Program-made: the position numbers and the translations under genes
In this document: in pieces, positions 43,941 to 52,702 of the stretch
Layout: every line of letters starts with the position of its first letter
Position numbering within the stretch: position 1 is the stretch's first letter
The notes under the pieces: generated by a model
What the model was told of the DNA's origin: nothing
The model's input: the letters and a program-made list of their open reading frames with translations, nothing else
Database searches by the model: none
From: Cyanobium usitatum str. Tous
GTDB taxonomy: Bacteria > Cyanobacteriota > Cyanobacteriia > PCC-6307 > Cyanobiaceae
Reading direction: 5' to 3'
NCBI RefSeq assembly: GCF_963920485.1
Contig: NZ_OY986431.1
Span: 1 to 64,000 of the forward strand
DNA: 64,000 nucleotides

Positions 43941-44424
43941 GTTCCTCGGCCCTGCCATCGCTGCAGCCCTGCTGGTCGCCTGCGCTGGGGAGAAGCCCCC
44001 GCAGGCAACCCAGCCGCCGGCGCCCCCAGCACCAGCTCCTGTTGGGGCACCAGCTCCCTTGGCGGGACTGACACCCCTGCCCAGCTCCAACCAGGTGGTG
44101 GCTTCAGTTTCCTCTGGGCGTGTTGATCCCTTTGCGCCCCTGCAGATAAGCGCATCCCGACCGGTACTTCTCAGCCTCCCCCCTGGCTTGATCTTCAACG
44201 GCGTGATTCGCTCCGGCGGCACCCCGGAGGCTCTGGTGCAGTTCGGTGCGGAGAGCGGCACCTTGCGGGTCGGTCAGAGAGGCGGCAGCACCACTGACTA
44301 CAGAACCACGGACTACAGAACCACGCCCCTACTGCCCGCGGGTTGGAGCGTGGCCAGCATCGATGTTCAAAAGGGTCGCCTCACCCTGCGTCAGGGCAAG
44401 CAGGCGGTGACGGCCGAGCTCTGA
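43912..44424 (+). CDS. Putative lipoprotein of unknown function
   Basis: About 170 residues. The N-terminal hydrophobic segment (LKFLGPAIAAALLVACAGE) ends in a lipobox LVAC with Cys near residue 20. A Pro/Ala-rich linker follows (QPPAPPAPAPVGAPAPLAG), then a beta-rich domain with VDPFAPLQ and GLIFNGVIRSG that resembles pilus-assembly PilP-like small proteins only vaguely. The start is uncertain (GTG 43912, TTG 43921 or TTG 43900). A 15-bp tandem duplication near 44296 encodes TTDYR twice. Its 3' end overlaps the convergent hemD. Confidence 0.65.
   Translation: MISLKPATLKFLGPAIAAALLVACAGEKPPQATQPPAPPAPAPVGAPAPLAGLTPLPSSNQVVASVSSGRVDPFAPLQISASRPVLLSLPPGLIFNGVIRSGGTPEALVQFGAESGTLRVGQRGGSTTDYRTTDYRTTPLLPAGWSVASIDVQKGRLTLRQGKQAVTAEL
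44296..44325. repeat. 15-bp perfect tandem duplication in the lipoprotein gene
   Basis: GACTACAGAACCACG occurs twice back to back (44296-44310, 44311-44325), encoding a repeated Asp-Tyr-Arg-Thr-Thr. It is a recent-looking in-frame slippage duplication in a surface-exposed loop. Confidence 0.95.
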
Positions 44425-45226
44425 GGCTGCGGCCGCAGGCATCCACCAGTCCAGTCAGGTCATGGGGATCGGCTTCAGCATCGACGCGGCCGAGTAGCTG
44501 CCGGCAGCGCTCGCTGGTTTGGGGTCCGATTGAAACCACCGCCACCCCCTCCAGCTGGCTGCCCCAGGTGGGCCCGAAAGCCCTTTCCAGCAGCTGGCAG
44601 GTGTGGCTCACGGTTTTGGCGCTGCTGAAGGTGATGGCGTCGAGGCGACGTTGCTCTAGGGCGGCCACCGCAGCGCTGGGTAAACCCTCGGGACAGCTGG
44701 TCTCGTAGGCGGCAACTTCAACCACCCGCACACCAGCAGCGGCGAAGGCATCCGCTAGCAGGGTGCGGCCGCCGCTCTGCACCCGGGGCAGCAAAAGGCG
44801 CAGCCCCCAACCCGAGACGGGAAAATGCTCCAGCAGGCTGTCGGCCACAAAGCTGGGCGGGATGAAGTCGGCGGGCGCTCCAAGCGATTCCAGCTGGGCG
44901 GCGGTTTTACGGCCTACCGCAGCGATCTTCAGGTGGCTGGGCCGCCGTGCCAGGCAGCGGCCGATGCGGCGCAGCCGCTGCTCCACGGCCTCAACGCCGT
45001 TGCCACTGGAAAAAACCAGCCAGTGGAAATCATCGAGCTCGGCCAGGGCATCGTCGAGGGGGCCCCATTCATCTGGTGGGGTCACCACCAAGGCTGGTAG
45101 GTCTACCACCGTGGCGCCAGCGGCTTCAAACAGGCGCCGAGCTTCCCCTAGCTGGGTTTCGGCCCTGGTCACGGCGATGCTGCGGCCGCTCAGATAGGAG
45201 TCAGAAGCCATGGCCAGGGGGATCAC
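44381..45226 (-). CDS. hemD: Uroporphyrinogen-III synthase
   Basis: A 281-residue enzyme that cyclises hydroxymethylbilane to uroporphyrinogen III, precursor of haem, chlorophyll and bilins. This is a poorly conserved family; recognisable parts are RSIAVTRAETQLGEARRLFE, WLVFSSGNGVEAVEQRL, AAVGRKTAAQLESLG, DAITFSSAKTVSHTCQLLE and VVSIGPQTSERCRQ. A GTG at 45226 overlaps the stop of the upstream glycosyltransferase (GTGA); an ATG five codons later (45211) is an alternative. Confidence 0.85.
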   Translation of the reverse strand: MIPLAMASDSYLSGRSIAVTRAETQLGEARRLFEAAGATVVDLPALVVTPPDEWGPLDDALAELDDFHWLVFSSGNGVEAVEQRLRRIGRCLARRPSHLKIAAVGRKTAAQLESLGAPADFIPPSFVADSLLEHFPVSGWGLRLLLPRVQSGGRTLLADAFAAAGVRVVEVAAYETSCPEGLPSAAVAALEQRRLDAITFSSAKTVSHTCQLLERAFGPTWGSQLEGVAVVSIGPQTSERCRQLLGRVDAEADPHDLTGLVDACGRSLRARPSPPACPDAG

Positions 45227-46434
45227 TGGTCATCCAGCTTGACCATGCTGCCCGCCTGCTGCCGCAGTGCTTCCGCTTCGCTTTGCCGGTTTTGCTGCTC
45301 CAGTAGGGCGATCGCCTGGCGGAAGCCGCTGCGGGCCCCTGGCACGTCACCGCTGAGCAGCAGGGCCACGGCGAGGTTCTGCTGAGCGGCGGCCAGGCTT
45401 GGATCGCGCTCCAGGGCTGAGCGGTAGGCCGCGATTGCCGCCGGCAGCTGGCCGCGTCGCCGCTCGCTGATGCCCAGGTGCAGCCAGCCGAGGGCCAGTT
45501 CGGGGGCCGCTGCGCAGGCCTGGCGGCACAATTCGCAGGCCTCTTCCAGGGCGCCCTGGCTCCTGGTGCCGGGCTCTTGCAGCAGGGCGGCCAGATTCAG
45601 CCGGGCCGCCAGGGTGAGCCGCGGCGGCAGGGGTAGTTCCAGGGCTTGGCGGTAGAGCTGGCTGGCGCGGTTCGGGTCGCTGCTGCCCAGGGCGATCGCC
45701 AGGTGCAGCAGCAGCTCATAGCGCTCGGGGTGGCGGCTGGCTGGGCACCGGGCCAATCCCTGCTGCAGCAAGGCGATGCCGCGTTCGCGGTTGCCCTCGC
45801 TCACCTCCAGGCTGCCGAGCTTGGCGCAGGCGTAGGGATCTCCGGGATAGGCGGCCAGGTCGGCCTCCATGGCCTGGCGCAGCCGCTTTGCCTTGGCGCC
45901 GCTGGCCAGCAGATCACTGCGGTAGCCATCGTGGGCTAAAGCAGGCACGGCGCAATCCGCCAGTTGCCAGTGGGGCTCCTTTTCCAGCAGGGCCAGCACG
46001 CTGTCATCCACCATCGAGTGGTATGGCCGGCTCCAGTGGATGGCTGGATGGCGGCGAAACAGGCGGCTCACATTTGAGTAAGGCGACTGGGCTGCCCCCA
46101 GCTCCTGCCGCAGCAGGTTGATCAGCAGCAGATCCGGCTCGGCCATCAGGGCTTGGAGCGGCTGGCGGGCCTCGGGCAGCAGCCACTCGTCGGCATCGAG
46201 CACCAGCACCCAGTCGCCGGTCACGTGCCCCAGGGCCTCATTGCGGGCCGGTGCGAAATCCCCTGGCCAGGGCAGCTGGTGCACCACCGCACCGCAGCTC
46301 TCGGCGATGGCGATGGTGGCATCGCTGGAACCGGTGTCCAGCAGCACCATCTCATCGACGAAGTCCGCCACCGAGGCCAGGCAGCGCTCCAGCCGCTCGG
46401 CTTCGTTGCGCACGATCATCGAGAGACTGAGCAT
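45223..46434 (-). CDS. Family 2 glycosyltransferase with C-terminal TPR repeats
   Basis: A 403-residue protein. The N-terminal GT2 domain (MLSLSMIVRNEAERLERCLA, VLLDTGSSDATIAIAE, GDWVLVLDADEWLLP with the DXD) is followed by TPR units in the second half (PYACAKLGSLEVSEGNRERG, LALGWLHLGISERRRGQLPA, AQQNLAVALLLSGDVPGARS). It resembles SunS-like and cyanobacterial GT2-TPR proteins that glycosylate peptides or surface sugars; the acceptor is unknown. It is coupled to hemD downstream by GTGA. Confidence 0.88.
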   Translation of the reverse strand: MLSLSMIVRNEAERLERCLASVADFVDEMVLLDTGSSDATIAIAESCGAVVHQLPWPGDFAPARNEALGHVTGDWVLVLDADEWLLPEARQPLQALMAEPDLLLINLLRQELGAAQSPYSNVSRLFRRHPAIHWSRPYHSMVDDSVLALLEKEPHWQLADCAVPALAHDGYRSDLLASGAKAKRLRQAMEADLAAYPGDPYACAKLGSLEVSEGNRERGIALLQQGLARCPASRHPERYELLLHLAIALGSSDPNRASQLYRQALELPLPPRLTLAARLNLAALLQEPGTRSQGALEEACELCRQACAAAPELALGWLHLGISERRRGQLPAAIAAYRSALERDPSLAAAQQNLAVALLLSGDVPGARSGFRQAIALLEQQNRQSEAEALRQQAGSMVKLDDQ

Positions 46435-46479
46435 GGGCCGGATGGGGACGGGGCGAGAAACGGACAGCTCGGCTCCGGT

Positions 46480-48135
46480 TCAGTCGGTGAAGCCAGCGCT
46501 TGCTTCAGTGTCTCCCAGCCCCAGTTCACTGCCCAGTTTTTGCAGAGCTTCGGCCTGAGCCAGGGGCATCTGGCCAGGGCTGTAGACGCCAGGGACGCCC
46601 GGCGGCAGGAGGGGGCGCAGCTCCTCCCAGAGGTAGGGGCTGCCGTAAACCACCAGCCCCGCCAGCCTTCCGGCTCTTGCTAACTGGCGCATGGCCGCGG
46701 GCCAAGGTTCGGCGCTGCCGGCGCTGCCGCGAAAGGGATTGCCCCGCACAAACAACTGCAGGAGCACCTGGCCTGGGCCGAGCCGCTCCAGGGCGAGGGG
46801 GGCGTCGGCGTCTGTGGTCCAAGGGCTTGGGCTGCGGGCCTCCAGCAGCACGGTGCGCCAGCCGCGGGATTCGGGCCGCGCCAGGGCTGGAGCGGTGGCG
46901 CTCAGCACTGCTGCGGCTGCGGTTAGGGCCGAGTCGAGCCTGATTAGGTTGATGCCGGCCTGGGGGGTGGCGGCGCCGCTGCTGCCGGCTGTCTCCATGG
47001 TGGTTTGCACCAGTTCCAGGGCCAGGGCCTGGTTGGGCTGGGCGGCCGCCTCCGGATCGGCAACGGCCACGGCCTCCCCAGATCCAGATCCAGCGCAGCG
47101 CTCCAGGGCCTGAAGGCGGCGCTCGGCACTGGCTTCCAGCTGCTCAACCCTGAGCCGGCCGCTGGCCACCGCTTCAGCGATGGCGGCGATGGCGGCATCC
47201 GCATCGGCGGGCATCAAGACCAGATCGGCCCCGGCCTCCAGGGCCAGCACGGCCGCCTCCCCGGCGCCGTAGCGCCCGGTGATCGCGTCCATCACCAGGG
47301 CATCGGTCACGATCAAGCCAGCGAAGCCCAGCTGCTGGCGCAGCAGCCCGGTAAGCACCGGTGTGGACAGGGTGGCTGGCCGCTCTTGATCAAGCTCCGG
47401 CAGCATCAGGTGGGCGGTCATGACCGAGGCGACTCCAGCAGCGATCGCCTGTTGAAACGGCGGTAGCTCAATCGCCGCCAGCCGCTCGCGTCTGTGGGGC
47501 AGCAGGGGCAAGGTGATGTGGGAATCGGTGCTGGTGTCGCCGTGGCCAGGAAAGTGTTTGGCGCAGCCGAGCACCCCAGCTGCCTGCACCCCGCGCACAA
47601 AGGCTGCTGCCAGCGCCCCGGCCGTGGCTGGATCTTCTCCCCAGGCCCGCACATTGATTACCGGGTTGGCCGGGTTGTTGTTGACGTCGCACACCGGCCC
47701 CAGCACCCAGTTGAGCCCCAGGGCCCGGGCATCCCGGCCCGTGCACTGCCCGTAGCGTTCGGCTAGCTCAAGCGCCTGTTGGGGCTCGCGTCCGTAGAGG
47801 CGCCCTAGGGCTAGGGGTGGCACCAACCAAGTGGCGCCGTCGAAACGCTGGCCCACCCCCTCCTCCACATCGGCGCAGAGCAGCAGCGGCCCAGCTGCCC
47901 AGCGGCCTAGCTGGCTGCAGCGCAGGGCCACCTCGGCGGCGCTGCCGCCAAGCAGGATCACACCGCCCACCCCGGCCTCCAGCAGGCTGCGGAGCTTGTT
48001 GTTAGGCAGCTCCCAGCGGGGGTAGCCGCGTTGATGGTCGGCAAGTTTGCCGCTGGCCCGCACCACGATCAGCTGGTGGATCAGGCGCAGCAGGGCTGGA
48101 GCCGTGGTTTGGGTCGAGCTTGGTTCAGAGATCAC
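46480..48135 (-). CDS. Beta-N-acetylhexosaminidase (GH3, NagZ-like) with extra C-terminal domain
   Basis: A 551-residue glycoside hydrolase family 3 protein. The NagZ signature [20 protein letters not shown] (His-Asp catalytic dyad) and [20 protein letters not shown] (nucleophile Asp) lie in the N-terminal TIM barrel. It removes GlcNAc from peptidoglycan fragments during recycling. NagZ is usually about 340 residues; here about 200 C-terminal residues form a second alpha/beta domain (ending [20 protein letters not shown]), as in longer GH3 enzymes. The start is a GTG at 48135 overlapping rbfA by 11 bp. Confidence 0.88.
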   Translation of the reverse strand: MISEPSSTQTTAPALLRLIHQLIVVRASGKLADHQRGYPRWELPNNKLRSLLEAGVGGVILLGGSAAEVALRCSQLGRWAAGPLLLCADVEEGVGQRFDGATWLVPPLALGRLYGREPQQALELAERYGQCTGRDARALGLNWVLGPVCDVNNNPANPVINVRAWGEDPATAGALAAAFVRGVQAAGVLGCAKHFPGHGDTSTDSHITLPLLPHRRERLAAIELPPFQQAIAAGVASVMTAHLMLPELDQERPATLSTPVLTGLLRQQLGFAGLIVTDALVMDAITGRYGAGEAAVLALEAGADLVLMPADADAAIAAIAEAVASGRLRVEQLEASAERRLQALERCAGSGSGEAVAVADPEAAAQPNQALALELVQTTMETAGSSGAATPQAGINLIRLDSALTAAAAVLSATAPALARPESRGWRTVLLEARSPSPWTTDADAPLALERLGPGQVLLQLFVRGNPFRGSAGSAEPWPAAMRQLARAGRLAGLVVYGSPYLWEELRPLLPPGVPGVYSPGQMPLAQAEALQKLGSELGLGDTEASAGFTD

Positions 48136-48517
48136 TGGCTTCGGCGGGTTCGCCTTTCTCCTGCCGCTCGTCCTCTAGGCGATTGAGCAGTCCCAGCACT
48201 GTGGTGCCCTTTTCGATACCTCGATCGAGCACAAACACCACCTCAGGGGTGCGCCGCATCTTCAGCCGCCGGCTCAGCTCACCCTTCACGAAGGCGCTAG
48301 CCGAACTCAGCCCTGCCATGGCTTGCTCTTTGTCGGCGTCGCTGCCGAAGACGCTCACAAAAATCTTGCAGTGCTGCAGATCGCCCGCCACCTCAACTGT
48401 GGTGACACTCACCATCCCCTGGTTGACCCGCTCGTCCTTGATGCCGCCAATCAGGAGCTCACTAATTTCGCGGCGGATCAGGGAGGCCACCCGCTCCACC
48501 CGTCGGCTCTGTGCCAT
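48125..48517 (-). CDS. rbfA: Ribosome-binding factor A
   Basis: A 130-residue KH-type 30S maturation factor. [20 protein letters not shown] and [20 protein letters not shown] are typical, ending with LRRTPEV-like [20 protein letters not shown]. It assists 16S rRNA 5' processing and cold adaptation. It follows the DUF751 gene by 2 bp and overlaps nagZ at its 3' end. Confidence 0.94.
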   Translation of the reverse strand: MAQSRRVERVASLIRREISELLIGGIKDERVNQGMVSVTTVEVAGDLQHCKIFVSVFGSDADKEQAMAGLSSASAFVKGELSRRLKMRRTPEVVFVLDRGIEKGTTVLGLLNRLEDERQEKGEPAEASDL

Positions 48518-48519
48518 GG

Positions 48520-48726
48520 CTATGCCAGCGGTGCTGGGTTCACCATCGCATGCAGGATCAGCCCCAGGCTCAGCAGGCCGCTGACGCCGGCGCCAATCAG
48601 GGCAACCGCCGTTACCGGATTGCGGCCCCGAGCCGCCAGCGGTTCGAACACCGAATTGGCCACACCCAGGCCAAAGGCCACCAGGTAGCGCGGGTAGCGC
48701 GTCACATTCAGGAAGAAGTCCTTCAT
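48520..48726 (-). CDS. DUF751 (Ycf33-like) membrane protein
   Basis: A 68-residue protein starting [20 protein letters not shown] with two hydrophobic helices (about residues 12-30 and 40-60). DUF751 proteins are short thylakoid/inner-membrane proteins conserved in cyanobacteria and algal plastids (Ycf33), of unknown function. It lies immediately upstream of rbfA in the same transcript and is divergent from the GST gene. Confidence 0.88.
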   Translation of the reverse strand: MKDFFLNVTRYPRYLVAFGLGVANSVFEPLAARGRNPVTAVALIGAGVSGLLSLGLILHAMVNPAPLA

Positions 48727-48791
48727 CGCCCGGGGTGGTCGGTCCTTGCTGCTTGCTGGCTACTCTGCCGCCCAGAGGTCAGGTTTGAAGC

Positions 48792-49511
48792 ATGGAACTG
48801 CACCAGTTCAGGCATTCGGCCTTTTGCGAGAAGGTGCGGCTGGTGTTGGCCGCCAAACGGCTCGACTACACGGTGGTCGAGGTCACGCCCGGTTTGGGCC
48901 AGCTGGAACTCTTCCGCCTGTCGGGCCAGCGCCAGGTGCCAGTGCTGCTGGATGACAGTGAAGTAATTGCCGATTCCACGGCCATTGCCCTGTATCTGGA
49001 GCGGCATCACCCCGAGCCGCTGCTGCTGCCCGAGGCCCCGGCCGAGCGAGCCCGGGTGCTGCTGATCGAAGACTGGGCCGATACGGCCCTTGCTGCCGGC
49101 TGCCGGCTTGCCCTGGTGCAAGCGGCGGCTGTTGATCCGCTGTTGCGCTCCGCCCTGCTGCCCGACTCCACCCCCGGCCCCCTGCGTCAGCTGGTCAGCA
49201 ACCTGCCCGCCGCCGTGATGGCTGGCGTTGGCGAGGCGGTGGCAACGGTGGTGGGCAGCGCTGAGCGCCAGCAGCTGCAGACCAACCTCGAGCAGTTGGC
49301 TGTGCTGGTTGCCGATCAGCCCTATTTGGTGGGTGATCGCCTCACCCTTGCCGATCTGGCTGTTGCCGCCCAGTTGGGCTTGCTGAAATTCCCGGCCAGC
49401 AGTGGTGCCCCCTTAGCGGGCCAGGGCGTTAGCGGCATCGCCGACCACCCGCTGCTTGAGCCCCTGTTCAACTGGCGGGATCGGATTGTGCTGGAGGCGG
49501 GTCGGGGCTGA
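48792..49511 (+). CDS. Glutathione S-transferase family protein
   Basis: A 239-residue protein with an N-terminal thioredoxin-like domain (MELHQFRHSAFCEKVRLVLA; active-site region Ser-Ala-Phe-Cys, then QVPVLLDDSEVIADSTAIAL) and a helical C-terminal domain (LVGDRLTLADLAVAAQLGLL). It is a detoxification or redox enzyme; the substrate is unknown. Its 3' end overlaps the convergent DUF6816-like gene by 44 bp. Confidence 0.9.
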   Translation: MELHQFRHSAFCEKVRLVLAAKRLDYTVVEVTPGLGQLELFRLSGQRQVPVLLDDSEVIADSTAIALYLERHHPEPLLLPEAPAERARVLLIEDWADTALAAGCRLALVQAAAVDPLLRSALLPDSTPGPLRQLVSNLPAAVMAGVGEAVATVVGSAERQQLQTNLEQLAVLVADQPYLVGDRLTLADLAVAAQLGLLKFPASSGAPLAGQGVSGIADHPLLEPLFNWRDRIVLEAGRG

Positions 49512-50133
49512 GCGGCGTCAGGGTTAGTTGGAAATGGCCGCTGCTGCTGGCCGCGGCGGCCAGGCCTAGGGCAGGGGAGGGATAGCTGGCCTGCCACTGC
49601 TCGGTCGTCACCGTGCCGTCGGGATTTTGGCTGTAGTGGCTCAGGGTTTCCACCCGGCTCACCCGGGGGTCGCCGGGGCCGTGCAGTACCTGCAGGGCCA
49701 GTTCGTCGGCCCAGAAGTCGGTCGGATTGGACGATTCGCTGCGGCGTCCCACCACCGTCGATTCCAGTTGCTGATCACCCGCCAGCAAGGCGATCTGGCG
49801 GTTTGGGTTGGTCGGATCATTGCGCACTTGCAGCAGGGCAGCGCCCAGCAGGGCCCTGCCGATCGCGGTGGCGTTGAAGGCCCGATCGCCCACCACTGCT
49901 CCGCCTGGGTCGGGGCTGAAGCGCACCTCGTACTCCAGGTCATCGCTGCGCACCTGCCAGCGCCCGGCCATCCAGTCGGGGTAGTTCAAATCCTGGTGGC
50001 CGGCTCGAGCTGAGGGTCGCTCCAGGGGAGCGGGCAGGCGCCACTCGGGCCAGTGGGCAGCCCGTTCCGCCAGCACGCCCGGCCCCATCGCCAGCAGCAG
50101 CGCCAGGATGGGCGCCAGTAGGGCTCCTGTCAT
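49468..50133 (-). CDS. Secreted cyanobacterial protein, DUF6816-like
   Basis: A 221-residue protein with an N-terminal signal peptide (TGALLAPILALLLAMGPGVL) and a beta-rich domain containing NYPDWMAGRWQVRSDDLEYE and later EQWQASYP. The YPDW...GxW pattern is typical of a conserved cyanobacterial/plastid family thought to reside in the thylakoid lumen. Function is unknown. Its start codon interlocks with the divergent crr7 start (the two ATGs share CATG at 50131-50134). Confidence 0.75.
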   Translation of the reverse strand: MTGALLAPILALLLAMGPGVLAERAAHWPEWRLPAPLERPSARAGHQDLNYPDWMAGRWQVRSDDLEYEVRFSPDPGGAVVGDRAFNATAIGRALLGAALLQVRNDPTNPNRQIALLAGDQQLESTVVGRRSESSNPTDFWADELALQVLHGPGDPRVSRVETLSHYSQNPDGTVTTEQWQASYPSPALGLAAAASSSGHFQLTLTPLSPDPPPAQSDPAS

Positions 50134-50392
50134 GTCCGATCCCCTGTTGCGGGAGCTTGATCATTACGTGGTGCTGGAGCCCGGTGGCGGCGAGCGGATT
50201 CTCACGGCGGCCGAAACCCTGGCCTGGCTTGAGGCCCGGCTTGCCAAGCTGGAGCCGGTGCCGGCAGATCTGGCCGCTCTCCCTAGCCCGGGCCTGCAGG
50301 CCCAGCGACTGCTGGAAACCGCCTGCGAACTGGAGTTGGCGCCTGGATTGACGATTCAGTGGTTTGCGGTGCGGATCGAACCGCCCGGCTAA
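50132..50392 (+). CDS. Chlororespiratory reduction 7 (Crr7) homologue
   Basis: An 86-residue protein with HYVVLEPGGGERILTAAETL, WLEARLAKLEPVPADLAALP, AQRLLETACELELAPGLTIQ and WFAVRIEPP, the core of the Crr7 family. In Arabidopsis CRR7 is needed for assembly of the NDH complex, so this protein probably helps NDH-1 assembly here; that extension is inference. The start at ATG 50132 is preferred to an upstream in-frame GTG/ATG at 50108. It is convergent with aroK. Confidence 0.85.
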   Translation: MSDPLLRELDHYVVLEPGGGERILTAAETLAWLEARLAKLEPVPADLAALPSPGLQAQRLLETACELELAPGLTIQWFAVRIEPPG

Positions 50393-50401
50393 GGGGGTAA
50401 C

Positions 50402-51028
50402 TCAGTTGAGGGATGGCGTGATCTGGCCATCGGCCTGGCGCAGCTCCACCGGGGCCTCAGGCGCTGCAGCTGGGTCTTTGAGAATGGCTGGCAGATCGGC
50501 CAGCACCTGCTGGGCCACTTGGGCGGGGCTAGCTCCAGCCTGCTGCACTCGCAGGTCGGCTTGGGCATAAAGCGGGTTCCGTTGGGCCAGCAGCTCGCCT
50601 AGGCGGGCGCCTGGATCACGGGCCTGCAGCAGGGGCCGGGTGGTCGAATCGGCGCGCAGGCGTTGCAGCAGTAATGGGGCTGGCGCATCCAGCCACACCA
50701 CCACCCCCTGGCGCATGTGGCCCCAGTTCTCGGGCCTGGTCACCACTCCACCTCCGGTGGCCACCACCAGGGAATGCCAGCCGGCGATCTGGCCAAGCAC
50801 CGCCGTTTCCAGTTCTCGGAAGCCGGCTTCGCCGTCAGTGGCGAAGATTTCGGGGATGGTGCGGCCAGCAACCTGCTCCAGAGCATCGTCGGCATCAAGG
50901 AAGCGGTAGCCCAGCGCTTCGGCCAAGGGGCGGCCGACGGCGCTTTTACCGGCGCCCATCATGCCGATCAAATAAATGTTTAGCCCTTGCAAGCGCTGGG
51001 TCAAGCTCGGCGATGGGGGTTTATTCAT
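50402..51028 (-). CDS. aroK: Shikimate kinase
   Basis: A 208-residue kinase for step five of the shikimate pathway. Walker A IGMMGAGKSAVGRPLAEALG, shikimate-binding DADDALE, GEAGFRELE and ATGGGVV are all present. About 18 residues precede the core and about 25 polar residues follow. It is convergent with crr7 and divergent from the tandem PTPS gene. Confidence 0.95.
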   Translation of the reverse strand: MNKPPSPSLTQRLQGLNIYLIGMMGAGKSAVGRPLAEALGYRFLDADDALEQVAGRTIPEIFATDGEAGFRELETAVLGQIAGWHSLVVATGGGVVTRPENWGHMRQGVVVWLDAPAPLLLQRLRADSTTRPLLQARDPGARLGELLAQRNPLYAQADLRVQQAGASPAQVAQQVLADLPAILKDPAAAPEAPVELRQADGQITPSLN

Positions 51029-51098
51029 GGCTGGGTTTTCCTGGTTCGACGCCTTGGCCCTTGCCCGTTTCTAGGATGGTGTGCCACCGACCCGGGCG

Positions 51099-52061
51099 AT
51101 GACTGCTACTGCAACAGCGTCAGGTTTCTCGCCGAACTCGGCCAGCTCCAGCCACGGGCGGGGCCGCCCCTGCGTAATTACCAGGCGGGCCACCTTCAGC
51201 GCCAGTCATCGCTACTGGTTGCCGGAGCTCAGCGCTGAAGAGAATCAGGCCCGCTTCGGACTCTGCAGCCTGGCCCCCGGCCACGGCCACAACTACACCT
51301 TGGTGGTGGCCATGGCTGGTCCGCTCGATGCGGACGGCATGGTGCTCAATCTCTCTGAGGTGAAGCACGCGATCCGGGCTGAGGTGACGGCCCAGCTCGA
51401 TTTTCGCTTCCTCAACGAGGCTTGGCCTGAGTTCGATCTGGATCGTCCTGAGGGCAAGCTGCCCACTACCGAAGCTCTTTGCCAGGCCATCTGGACCCGC
51501 CTGGCCCCCCAGCTGCCCCTGGTGGGGCTGCGTCTGCACGAAACCGACACGCTCTGGGTCGACCTGCTCGCCCCCGGCTCCGCCCCAACCCCCATGGAAG
51601 CCTTTCTTTCGATCCGCACCCACTTCGCAGCCGCCCATCGCCTGGCCCGGCCCGAGCTCTCCCAAGGCGAAAACGAAACCATCTACGGCAAGTGCGCCCG
51701 GCCCCATGGCCACGGCCACAACTACCTGCTCGACGTAACCGTCCGCGGCCCGATCGATGCCCGCACCGGCATGGTCTGTGATCTGGCGGCACTGCAGCAG
51801 CTCGTCGACGACCTGGTGGTGGAGCCCTTCGACCACACTTTCCTCAATAAGGACGTGGAGCACTTCGCCAGCACGGTGCCCACCGCTGAGAACATCGCCC
51901 TTCACATCGCCGACCTGCTCAGCGCCCCAATTGCTGCCACCGGCGCCCGCCTGCACAAGGTGCGCCTCCAGGAAAGCCCCAACAACGCCGCCGAGGTGTT
52001 TGCTGAAACTCCCCAGCTGGAAATGGTGCCTGCGGCGCTCGAAGCCCTGGTGGCTGGCTGA
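51099..52061 (+). CDS. Tandem 6-pyruvoyl/6-carboxy-tetrahydropterin synthase-like protein
   Basis: About 320 residues comprising two QueD/PTPS domains in one chain. Domain 1 (about 33-165): RATFSASHRYW, GLCSLAPGHGHNYTL, PTTEALCQAIW and LRLHETDTLWV. Domain 2 (about 180-310): RTHFAAAHRLA, GKCARPHGHGHNYLL, PTAENIALHIADL and VRLQESPNNAAEV. Both domains keep the three zinc His and a Cys before HGHNY. QueD makes preQ0 precursor; PTPS makes biopterin-type cofactors. Single-domain enzymes are the norm. A RibD-like reductase follows 5 bp later, compatible with a pterin or folate pathway. The start at ATG 51099 is tentative. Confidence 0.85.
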   Translation: MTATATASGFSPNSASSSHGRGRPCVITRRATFSASHRYWLPELSAEENQARFGLCSLAPGHGHNYTLVVAMAGPLDADGMVLNLSEVKHAIRAEVTAQLDFRFLNEAWPEFDLDRPEGKLPTTEALCQAIWTRLAPQLPLVGLRLHETDTLWVDLLAPGSAPTPMEAFLSIRTHFAAAHRLARPELSQGENETIYGKCARPHGHGHNYLLDVTVRGPIDARTGMVCDLAALQQLVDDLVVEPFDHTFLNKDVEHFASTVPTAENIALHIADLLSAPIAATGARLHKVRLQESPNNAAEVFAETPQLEMVPAALEALVAG

Positions 52062-52066
52062 GCCCC

Positions 52067-52702
52067 GTGCTGCGGCTGGTGCTGGCCGTCAGCCTGGATG
52101 GCCGCTTGGCGCCCCCGCAAGGTGGTGCTGCCCAGTTGGGTGGAGTTGGGGATCGTCAGGTGTTGGAGGAGGCCCTGGCCTGGGCTGATGGCTGCCTGAT
52201 CGGTGCCGCAACCCTGCGCTGCCATGGCAGTACCTGCCTAATTCGGGCGCCTCACCTGCTGGCCCAGCGTGCAGCCAGCGGCCGCGCTGAGCAGCCGGTG
52301 GCTGTAGTAGTGAGTCGTAGCAACGATTTTTCTCCAGATTTGCATTTTTGGCGGCAACCGCTGCAACGCTGGCTGCTTACACCCAAGCAATCGCCGCTAG
52401 CCCCGGCTTTTGATCTTCGCCTGGATCTAGAGAGCTGGGGTGGGGCCCTGGCTGCCCTAGCGGATCAGGGGCTGGAGAGGCTGGTGGTGCTGGGCGGTGC
52501 ATCCCTTGCCGCCAACCTGCTGGCCGAAGGCTGGATCGATGAGCTGCAGCTGACCCTTTGCCCCCGGCTGCTGGGTGGACCCCATGCCTGGTTGCCCCTG
52601 GAGGCCGCAGTTCAGGCTGGGGAGTGGGGCCTGCAGGAGCACCGGCGTCTGGAGGGTGAGGAGTTACTGCTGCGCTACCGCCGCGTCTTGGCGAAGCCCT
52701 GA
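52067..52702 (+). CDS. RibD C-terminal / DHFR-like reductase
   Basis: A 211-residue protein with the RibD C-terminal (dihydrofolate reductase-like) fold: LRLVLAVSLDGRLAPPQGGA, DGCLIGAATLRCHG, LVVLGGASLAANLLAEGWID and ELQLTLCPRLLGG. Stand-alone members reduce pyrimidine or pterin substrates with NADPH. It starts at a GTG 5 bp after the tandem PTPS gene, so a joint role in pterin metabolism is a reasonable hypothesis. It overlaps the convergent hypothetical gene by 28 bp. Confidence 0.85.
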   Translation: MLRLVLAVSLDGRLAPPQGGAAQLGGVGDRQVLEEALAWADGCLIGAATLRCHGSTCLIRAPHLLAQRAASGRAEQPVAVVVSRSNDFSPDLHFWRQPLQRWLLTPKQSPLAPAFDLRLDLESWGGALAALADQGLERLVVLGGASLAANLLAEGWIDELQLTLCPRLLGGPHAWLPLEAAVQAGEWGLQEHRRLEGEELLLRYRRVLAKP

